IMG/VR virus record: IMGVR_UViG_3300006919_000045
Coordinates: 1 to 64,000 of that record
Origin: a virus
Length of the DNA: 64,000 nt
Direction: 5' to 3' (one strand)
The notes beneath the pieces were generated by a model. It searched no databases. It was not told where the DNA came from and saw only the letters and a program-made list of their open reading frames with translations. The translations under genes and the position numbers were made by a program. Shown here piece after piece: positions 9,622 through 18,800 of the stretch (within the stretch, counting starts at the first letter, position 1; the number at the start of each line of letters is the position of its first letter).

Positions 9622-11871
9622 TTAGAATTGGCTTGCTAAGCCAGGCGCACCTGGCGCAGCAGGTGAATCAGAAACATATGCTTCTAAATAGTATGGGCCG
9701 CTCAGATACTCTTTGTCCCTGTTCCAAGCGGACCCTTTCATACTCGTAGATGCTGTATCCACGTGTAATTCTTTCATAAATTTGTTTAGATTCTGAACAT
9801 TTATATCTATATCAGTATCTAAACGGTTAACTAATCCTTTTCGCACTGTTAGTGCTGCTATAGTGCTGTTTTCTAATAAACCGTCTTTTATTCCTTTAGC
9901 AAGAATAATTGATTGACTTGCTTCAGCACTGTTTGTAATATCGTTTCTAGCAAAGAATTTTCGTATTCTTTCTATAAAACTAACATCTACAACTAAATTT
10001 TTGTTTGAGTGAGCAGTAGAACTTTCTTCTGTTTGTGCATTATCGAAAGTAATACCTTCACTTAAAACTCTATGCAATTCTTCATAATTTTTTGTGCTAA
10101 CAGAGTTTTTCAGGTCTGCAAAAGTTTTTTTCCGTACAGTAGATTTTGTGTCTATAAACTGAAATAATTTTCTTCCAAATTTATAGAAATGTATTTCACT
10201 AATTGCTTTTATTGTATCCCTTAAAAGCTCGTCCGGAACTCTACTTTTAGATACTATAAGCTCATTTAGTTGACTTTCAGATTCTAATACTTTACTAAAC
10301 AAATTTCGGTTAAATACTTCTGAAGCTATAAAGTCTTTTGGATCTGCAATTCTTCTTAAATCTATATCAAAAGAAGTTTCTACTATATTTTTAAAAATTT
10401 CTTGTGACTTACCTACATAAATTGCTTCATTAGATACATTTGCTTTAGTAGTAAGATTCCTTTTTGGACTAAAACTAAGTAAATTTTTAAGTAATACCTC
10501 ATCAATTTCGGGTAAAATTACTTTTAACTGGGTAAACATATTTGTTTTTAATGTTTGTTCAAATATATCTGCCTTTGCAGCTATAGTTTCATCTAAAATA
10601 CCTACTTTATTTGATTTTATTAAAGAAACTATAAAGTCTCTAAAACTTTCTAAAACAACGTCTTCTTTAAGATTTTTATCTAATTTTTTACGTTGCTCTA
10701 AATTAAGCTGTATTAGTTCTTCTGCTATTCTTGCTCGAGCTACTAAATCTGTATCTGTTATTAATACTTTATAAAAGTTAAAGCCTTTAAAAGTCTTAAA
10801 GAATCTATCCATCGAAGTTTCAGCTAGATTACTATTGTGGACTCCTTTAAATACATCTCGCCCATCAAAATCTTCTATGCCTATTGACTCTTCTGCTACC
10901 CTTGCTTTAGGAGTTAGTGCTGATTCTTTTGTAAATAATCTTTCATTAAAGCCTTTGCCAATTAAAAAAGCAGGATCAAACTCTTCTACGAATGCCTCAT
11001 CTAGCTTTCCTAATCCTCGAAAGAATCTAATATCTGTTGCATTTGCTTTAACTTTATCTCGTTCAATTCTAGCTCTTGCAGGAATTACTAATTGTCTTGT
11101 ATGTATTCTTTCTCTAAACGCTTTTGTTCTATTAAGTATTTCTACAAATATTTCTGTTTGTGCAGAACTTAATGTTCCGCCCTTCCCGGGCTTTTGAGTA
11201 TTACTATCCTGTAAAGTTAGTGTATCTCGTATTAAATTGTGCTTTCCGCTAAATAAATTAGTATTATTTACATGTACAAGCTGTTTAAACTCGCGTCTTA
11301 CTTGTAAAAAGGTTTCTATTTCTTCTATTACTTCTACATCAAAATCAAAAGATCGTCGAGTAAATAATTGTAATAAAGTTTTTATACTTGCAGCATTTAA
11401 AAACTCTTTATCTAAAGTTAAATCTTGGAGTACATCAGCTACAGATACATTCTGAAAATTTAGTACTTGTTTTGCGTAAAGAGTTTCTGCTTCTGCATTT
11501 ATAAGTATTCGGTCTCGCATTCCTTGGAAACCGCGTTTTAATTCTGTTACTACTTCATCAATAGTAGTTAATAATTCTACCGGATTTTCTTTTGAGATCC
11601 TAAGTATTTGTGAAAGGTCTATTACATCTAATTCTTCTGTAGGTATAATCTCTTGACGAGTCACAAACATATCCAAACGTAAATCTAAAAAATTTGGAGT
11701 ATCTGAATCAAACGAAAAAAGTACTGGCTGATCTGGACTTAAAACATCTTGTACCAAAGGCTCAGCATTTCTTTCTGCAGAATTTAGTCTAGGAGCATTA
11801 TCTATTGCTTCTGCTATTTCTGGGTCTGATAATAATTTTGCAATTGAAAATTTTAATTTAAAATCAGACAT
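9622..11871 (-). CDS. Repeat-containing structural protein, function unknown
   Basis: 749 residues, rich in Asp, Glu, Lys, Phe and Leu. Imperfect repeats of about 60-70 residues can be followed through most of the chain; each has a helix-like segment, an F.K.L pattern and an ARI/ANV/SRV...EEL motif (for example ARVAEESI, ARIAEELI, ANVSNEAI, SRVPDELL). No enzyme motif is visible. The regular spacing suggests an elongated rod or fibre shaft. It ends with an acidic, Pro/Ala-rich tail. It is within the tail operon and is probably a virion protein. Confidence 0.5.
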   Translation of the reverse strand: MSDFKLKFSIAKLLSDPEIAEAIDNAPRLNSAERNAEPLVQDVLSPDQPVLFSFDSDTPNFLDLRLDMFVTRQEIIPTEELDVIDLSQILRISKENPVELLTTIDEVVTELKRGFQGMRDRILINAEAETLYAKQVLNFQNVSVADVLQDLTLDKEFLNAASIKTLLQLFTRRSFDFDVEVIEEIETFLQVRREFKQLVHVNNTNLFSGKHNLIRDTLTLQDSNTQKPGKGGTLSSAQTEIFVEILNRTKAFRERIHTRQLVIPARARIERDKVKANATDIRFFRGLGKLDEAFVEEFDPAFLIGKGFNERLFTKESALTPKARVAEESIGIEDFDGRDVFKGVHNSNLAETSMDRFFKTFKGFNFYKVLITDTDLVARARIAEELIQLNLEQRKKLDKNLKEDVVLESFRDFIVSLIKSNKVGILDETIAAKADIFEQTLKTNMFTQLKVILPEIDEVLLKNLLSFSPKRNLTTKANVSNEAIYVGKSQEIFKNIVETSFDIDLRRIADPKDFIASEVFNRNLFSKVLESESQLNELIVSKSRVPDELLRDTIKAISEIHFYKFGRKLFQFIDTKSTVRKKTFADLKNSVSTKNYEELHRVLSEGITFDNAQTEESSTAHSNKNLVVDVSFIERIRKFFARNDITNSAEASQSIILAKGIKDGLLENSTIAALTVRKGLVNRLDTDIDINVQNLNKFMKELHVDTASTSMKGSAWNRDKEYLSGPYYLEAYVSDSPAAPGAPGLASQF

Positions 11872-11875
11872 TTAT

Positions 11876-12052
11876 TTAAGTTGTGCCTACCACCGTTACT
11901 GTTGCAAGTAGAGGAGTGTCTGAGGACTTTTTAAAAAATACTGGGACACTAATACTACTAGTATTAAGGATAGGGCCGTTTGTATAATATTTGCCACGTT
12001 CAGGAACATTAAATAGCTTAACAGGCTCTCTATATACTAAACTTTTTTTCAT
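11876..12052 (-). CDS. Small conserved-context protein (58 aa), unknown
   Basis: An open frame from the ATG at 12052 to the TAA at 11876 fills the gap between the 749-residue protein and the 110-residue protein, with one- to four-base gaps on both sides. The product begins MKKSLVYREPVKLF and ends in a beta-like stretch (LLATVTVVGTT). Exact packing between two genes makes it likely to be real. Function is unknown. Confidence 0.6.
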   Translation of the reverse strand: MKKSLVYREPVKLFNVPERGKYYTNGPILNTSSISVPVFFKKSSDTPLLATVTVVGTT

Positions 12053-12053
12053 T

Positions 12054-12386
12054 TTAGAAATCTTCTCGAACTTTAAAGTCTATTAGCTCAAATACACTCA
12101 TAGTAGTATTATCTGTCAGAGTAAATGTAATTTCTCCCTCATAAAATCCCTCCACTGTATTATTATCAGTCAAGAAAGAAGACAAAGGAAATACTAATGT
12201 TCCTGTAGCAAGATTAGATGCAGCTGCATTAAGGGAAATCGTTGAGATTACTACTGTAGTTCCTTTTTTACGTATCTTTAAGATACAGTTACTCGTCCCT
12301 ACAAAAGCTCCTCCAGTATCTGAGCGAGTCACAGTTGCTCTAAGGTTTGGGCCTGTATCGCCTTTTACTACTTGAATTATATCCAT
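12054..12386 (-). CDS. BppU-N-like small tail protein
   Basis: 110 residues, all-beta in character. The opening (VVKGDTGPNLRATVTRSDTGG) and overall pattern resemble the N-terminal domain of baseplate/upper tail proteins of the BppU type, which bind fibres to tail tips. That family match is by eye only. It is transcribed from a strong predicted promoter at 12435-12463. A clear Shine-Dalgarno sequence is not obvious. Confidence 0.5.
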   Translation of the reverse strand: MDIIQVVKGDTGPNLRATVTRSDTGGAFVGTSNCILKIRKKGTTVVISTISLNAAASNLATGTLVFPLSSFLTDNNTVEGFYEGEITFTLTDNTTMSVFELIDFKVREDF

Positions 12387-12434
12387 TGAGGTTTAACTTA
12401 CTCACGAGGAGGCTTTTATATTTAATTAAAAATG

Positions 12435-12463
12435 ATTATAACAATACAGACATAAAATGTCAA
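12435..12463 (-). promoter_or_regulatory. Sigma-70 promoter before the distal tail genes
   Basis: On the minus strand TTGACA (12463-12458) is followed after 17 bases by TATAAT (12440-12435). Both hexamers are perfect matches. It lies in a 99-base gap and would drive the 110-residue protein and the fibre genes beyond it separately from the tail-tip gene. Confidence 0.75.
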
Positions 12464-12485
12464 GATTTATTTTTGGGGGGTATGA

Positions 12486-12884
12486 TTACCAAGGTAAAAC
12501 TGCAGGTACAGTAGCAGTTCTTATTTCGGCTAACTCAGCTTCTACTATCATTTCTACATGGGCTTTAGGATCCGCATTTGGGAAATTGTCATATGCGTCT
12601 ATAGTAGGGTACCCCAAGTCGTCAAGTTCTATTGTCTGGTGTTCCTCGGCGTTAGAATCCGAATCCACGTTATGCGCCCATCCTAATACTATTTCTTCGG
12701 TTAAACTTTCATAAGGAATAAAATTTGCTGAAGTAGGATCGGGCTCAAAAGTTAGTACATAAGCAAAATCTGCTACCTGATCTACTCCATGTATAGTTTC
12801 TGCTTTAGAGCAGTAAATATGAGCACTATAAACTCCACCCTCAGAATCTTTTAGCATTCCTGTTACTTTCCAATTAAAAGACAT
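12486..12884 (-). CDS. Hypothetical tail-region protein (132 aa)
   Basis: Acidic 132-residue protein of mixed beta character (FNWKVTGML, AYVLTFEPDP), with a C-terminal AHVEMIVEAELAEIRTA stretch. It has a good AGGAGAG ribosome site. It follows the giant tail-tip gene after 11 bases. No recognised domain; probably a virion or assembly protein. Confidence 0.55.
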   Translation of the reverse strand: MSFNWKVTGMLKDSEGGVYSAHIYCSKAETIHGVDQVADFAYVLTFEPDPTSANFIPYESLTEEIVLGWAHNVDSDSNAEEHQTIELDDLGYPTIDAYDNFPNADPKAHVEMIVEAELAEIRTATVPAVLPW

Positions 12885-12895
12885 ATTTTCTCTCC

Positions 12896-15800
12896 TTATA
12901 CTGAATAGCCAAAAGTTCCCCCTACAAAACGCACGGCTAATGAAATACTACTGCCGCCAGCTGCATTAGTGCTAGTATGAACACTATTAGTTGTATGATG
13001 TACAATAGTCGTTTTTGCAGTTAATTCAACTGGAGACGTATGAACTCTTTTTGGCAGTCTAAAGTTTATGGGCATTACACAAACTCCAGGCCCAGAAGCT
13101 TTATAAATACCTCCTATTCTGGCTCGCATAGAGACCTGTGCTATGCTAGGAGTGCCAGATAAACTAGTGTTATAGATACTAGGCCAATTTTCCCAAATCA
13201 TGTAACTAGGACTAAAAGTACCTTTAAGATTGGCTCTATTGTTTGAACTAAGACTATTATTACTATAAAAGTAGACTCGAGTACGCTCCGAACTATTACT
13301 GCCTAGAGCCCCTGTAGGATAATACTCCAAACCAACTATAGGAGAGTAGCCTCCTGTACCTCCATGTTTATAAAGTAAGCCCCCAATATTTAGTTCATCC
13401 ATTTTATCTCCATTTATCTCTAAATACTTAAGCGCGGAACCAGCGAAAGGGGACACTGGAGTATTTGAAACGAAAGTATAACCATTAAAGTTTTGTCTGT
13501 ACATAGTACCTGATGCTGCTCCCGATACTGTTCCTGATTTTAAGAAAATTTCAGTATATGCACGAATAATATATTGACTACTGCTTTCTAAAACTACGTG
13601 CATATTTCCAAAAAGCGATCTCGCAACATTTGCAGAAACTCCATTCAGAGTTACACCATTATCTTTAGGGGCTGGTACGGTAAAGTGAAAAATACTAGTA
13701 CTAGCTTGAGTAAAATTACCTGCAATACCTGCTTGTTGATCTCCAAAAGAAAGCGTATAAGTTTCAGTAACATCACCCGAGAAGTTTCCAGCTCGAATTG
13801 AACCTGCGCTTATATTTCCTCCATCAATTATTGTTTGAGTGACTCCGGAGGTACCATTTACTTCATTTGCTGTAAGTGGGTCAATAGTAACACTACCATC
13901 AGTTAATTGAGTTCCTGAGCTAAAAGTAACTACTCCAGTGAAATTAGTATGTTTAACAACAGTTGAGTAACTTACGCCTATTGAAGTAGCTCCTGAGGAA
14001 CTTTCTGTTCCATAATATCGAACAGTCCATACTGTTTCTAGTGCGGCTGCATTTGTTGTTTGAGGTGAATTTTGCCATACATTATCTAGAGGTGTTGTTC
14101 CAGTATTAATATCTGGAGGACTTACAGGAAAAGTAGCACTTACAATTCCTGTTGAAAAAGTATATGTATTACCATTAGGAGCGGATGGAGCGATGGCATG
14201 ATTAGGTCCTGTTTTTCTATAGTACAGGTATCCTTGAATAGTTCTTGGGCCCGAAGCCCCTTGCTCTTGTTCCAAAATAGGTACTGTTTCGGTATCTATA
14301 ACAACACTGTTTTTGATTAGCTCAAATTTAATTGAACTAGCAGAACCATAATTAGCAGACGAGGTAAGAGTCATATTACCATTACTGCTAGTGGCATGGG
14401 CGCTGGTCGCTGAATTTAGATACGCCTTTATAATTACTTCGTTTGCAGGCAAAGGTGACTGTGTTACAGTAGTTCCTGCTGTTTTAATTGTTGAAACATT
14501 TAGAGTAGTAAAATCAAAAGTTGCAGAACCAGTAGCGGGTATTGTCTTTTTGATTACTGAAGGAACTATATTCAAACTATATACGACTGCATCGTCTCCA
14601 TCTGTTTTCACTGCATATCGTGCCGCAGCCCCAAAAGTAACGGTTGGGGTGCCTCTAGGGGTGCCTGTAGCTAATCCTACAGCCACGTATATTTGGTCGC
14701 CATCGTTTACTAGACTTGGAGGATCCTTGTTCCAGCTAGCGTCATTAATAGTAAGAGTACTGGTTCTAAAGTTATATGTTGATGACGTAGGAGGAGTTGG
14801 TATATTGTTTCCAGTAATAACATTAGAGTAAACATAAACTTCTGCTACTGAATCACCATCAACTCTATAGGGAGTACTCCAGACAAAATTAGTTGCTCCT
14901 GAAGCTTTTGTACCTCTCGAAGCATATAAAGGGTCTCCTTGGTCTGCAGGAGGATTATCATACCATCCAATACTATTATTAGGACTAGCAGAGTTTGCAG
15001 GTGTGCCCGGTGGAGGGTTTGCTGCAGAGAATCTACCAAATATAATGTTTACAGACTCTCCCTCGGCTCCCGACGCTCCCGCATTAATTTTAGTTATAGT
15101 AAATGTTTTAGTTAAAGTAGTGCCTAGATAGCTAGCACTAATAGTAACTGTTGCTTCTGTTAGTGCTGCGGACATGGAAGTGATCTGAAGAATTTTTGTA
15201 GTACCATTCCAGCTAAATCCTAGTCCTGAATTACTTGCCACAGGAGTAGCAAAAGTCCAATTATTTGTTACATTTGTTGCACCTTCATAAATAGCAACAG
15301 CAGTGTTTGCACCAGGAAAATTACTATTAACAACATTTCCAAATCTATCTGCTGTAACACTGTGATTTTCATTTGTTAAATCCATTCGCGGAGTACCAGG
15401 GCCATCTGGACCTACAGCGCCGTCCTCTCGCCTAGCTACAATTACTGGAGGTGACCAAGCTGCATCTTGAGGAGAAAGACCATCTGTTGTAAAGACTCTT
15501 TCTACCATAAAGATTACATCTAGATTTTGAGTAAGATCTTGCTGTGTTGTTGACCATCCCGAAATACCATTTGTAGGATTTGCAAATGTTTGCTGAGCAG
15601 GATTTGTAATACCTGTTATAACATTGACATTATTTAATTTTTTAAATAGTTTTACTGTTTTTTGAGTTTGTGGCTGTTGAACGGCCACCAATGTAAGTGT
15701 TTCTTCTATTTTTGTGCCACCAGCCGCACCTTCCTGAATTTCAACCTTTATGTCTTTTACACCGGTAAAGATAGTTGATGGCACAGTTATATTAAAAGTT

Positions 15801-18800
15801 TTTTGAGAACCACTTGCAGGGGCAGTAAACGAGGGTTCTGCTGCCCCGTCAAATGTAAACTTAAACCTTGGATCTAAAAAGTTAAAAGCTGTTGCAGTAT
15901 ATGTAAAAGTACTTCCAGACAACAGATCCCCTGCAGCATCATAGTTTGCTGTTTGAGGCCCAAAAAAGTCTACACTATAAGATCTATTATCTAGAGCGGT
16001 AGCACTAACTCCAGGTTCATTTCTTCCGGGATGAAAACCTGAAAATTGTTTTACTCCGGCTGCTCCCTTATTAGAAGGCAGCCTATATCGAATCCAGTAA
16101 TAATATGTAAGATCAGGATCAAGATTTGCATCATCCGTCGTAGTATTTACAGAAGATGTTTTATGTGCTTTTTCTACATCATTTTCTGTGCCAAAAGTAG
16201 GAAAAGAAGTACTAAAACTAGAATTACTACTTCTCCAAACTTCTACTATGTGAGTTTCTTGACTAAAGTTAACTACATTATTCCAATTGAGACGTATTCC
16301 ATCAGTAGTTCCTACTGCAGTAAGTCCAGTTGGGGTAATAGGGTTAACCACGGGGAATCCTGGACCTTCTGGATAAATAGATTCTACTAGATCAGAAGGA
16401 AGAGCTTCAAGTACATAGGCATCGTCATTATGTTCAATAACTGTAAAATCTACTAATAAGTCGTCTCTGGGGCTCATTGATTGTATGCGAAAGAGTTTAC
16501 TTGCCCAGTTGAATCTTTCGTAAGTAATAGCTATAATATTACCCGGAAGCAGCACATAAGTTTCGGGAGAGCCGGTAAAAGTAGCAGTAAGGCCAGAACG
16601 AGATTCATCAAGCATTTGCTTGATGTTCATTCGATTGTTAAAGTAATTTGTAATTCCTGGGGCTTTATACTGCCCTTGACGAGAAATTCCTTTATCTTGT
16701 TTTTTGTAGTCTGAATTATAGTATGTTATATTTTTAGAGTTAAATCCATTTTGTGGATCAATATAGCCAGTAGTAACAGAATTATATGTTTTACTGAGTC
16801 CCTTATCAGTTATTTTTATATCACCAATAATTCTATCCGTAGTTATTTGTTCAAGAGAACTAATAGTAGTGGGCGCTTTAGTTTTTAAATCTAGCTCGTA
16901 TTTTCCATTGGAATATCGAAGAATTCCATTAAATTGGGTAAGCATCTGATTTACATTATCAAAGAGAGGAGCACTCGTATCAAGAGTTTGATTCAGTTGA
17001 TGGCGCGTAGCGTGTCGCTGAGTTCTTTCTTCCCAGCCTAAATATTTCCAGTATCTTACGTCACAAGAATCATACAAATCATAGCCAGAAGCAATTCTAC
17101 CATCCCCAACCAATTTTTTGACAATAGGATTTCCCGTACCTCCTGAGTGCACCTCAGTATCTAGATGCAGTTCCGTATCGCTATTTGTATTTGATGCGCC
17201 ACTTACTTTTGTAAGATAAACCACCCCTCCTGTGGCACCTCCGCCCGTATATCCAGCACTTATGGTAGCTTGAGGTAGCGGAGTGGTTGGCTGTGATATG
17301 GTTTTAGGATAAGGATCGTTGATGGTTCCGGGATCTACAATAAGGGCTTTTCCCTCTACTGTCCATACAATCTCTCCCCGGTGATACTTAGTGTAACTAT
17401 ACCACTTTCTTCCAAGTTTTCCAATTACATCTTTAAAAGTATACTGTTTATAACTTCTAGTTACTGTAGTTGTCGTATTTGTAGTTGGATTGTACTCTGC
17501 AACATCATATTGTATTGTATCGGATATTTCTTCAAGAGTACCTCTAAAAAATACTTTACTACTTGTTTCAGGGAATCTATACTCGTATACATCTCCCACA
17601 CTTATATGTGTAGGAGGTCGTATATGAGAACCAAGAACTGTTACGCGAGACTGCTGATCGCATGCTCGTGCAGTTTCTCGAAAAGACTCAATATTTAAAA
17701 GATCATCGGAGAGTCCTTTACCATATGTAGTGCTTCTTAAGTAGTCTAATAACTGTAACGCAGGGTTAATTGAAACTCTACGATCAGACTTATTGGGAAC
17801 ACCACTGCCTTCATAACTTTTTCCTCCATAGGAATATTTTGAGGATCCTCCATGGTCTGTAGTATTTAAATGTTCCGTAAGTACTAATAAGTTAGCATTT
17901 CTAAGTGCAATATTAAGGTTTGTGCCACTTACTGCAGTTTCAGTATCACTGGGGTATGCAAGCCCTACTGTTTTATCTTCGACATTGTCTTTCTTAAAGG
18001 TAATAGTAGTTCCATCTAGTGTATCTGCATGGGTAGTATCTATATCTGGAGCTGTTGAGTCTTGAACCAGAACTTGAAAAAACTGTAAAGTTGCAGTAAC
18101 ATTGGATGAATGTATTTTTGTATCTACATTTTCTTGCTGAACGGGGTTTGCAGGGTCAGTATTATCGATTTGCCCCGCTCCTGGAGCATCTGTATTTACA
18201 GCATCAAATAGTTCGTCTAGTTGAGTATTAAACCCATTAAGTATTATTTTATCAGTGCTTACGTCATAAGCAGCGGCAAGTCCTGGCCAGCCACTCACAG
18301 TTGTAAAAGGACTTACTTTTACAGTTGTTCCGTCTTGCAAAACTCCATTTACAACGGTACCACCTTTATGCTCTCGCTTTATCTGTAAGTCAATTGCTTG
18401 TGCAGCAGATGGCGTACCTTTTATTGCTTTTATAAGATTTCTTGCTAATGCGGGGGCAGCAGCTATATTTAGTGAAGGATCTCCAGAAAAATCGATTTCA
18501 TATACGTATGAGTCACCTGTTGGAAGAGAGTTCCCCACTGCAGCAAAATCAGCTTGTGTAAGCGGATTGCCGCTCCCCAAAGAGGCGGTGATTGCCGCTG
18601 CTTGAGCCGCCGTTATCCCGTCTTTAAAAAGCGTAACTAAAGCTTCTGGAACATTTGTACCAAAAACATTTACCATGGCGCCCGTATCAATTCCAAATTC
18701 ATTTGAAAACAGAGTATGGTCTATCTGTTTTCCACGAGTAACTGTTCGTTTTATAGAAATAGGAAAAGGTGCAAGAGGGTTGGGATCTTGCTGATGAATA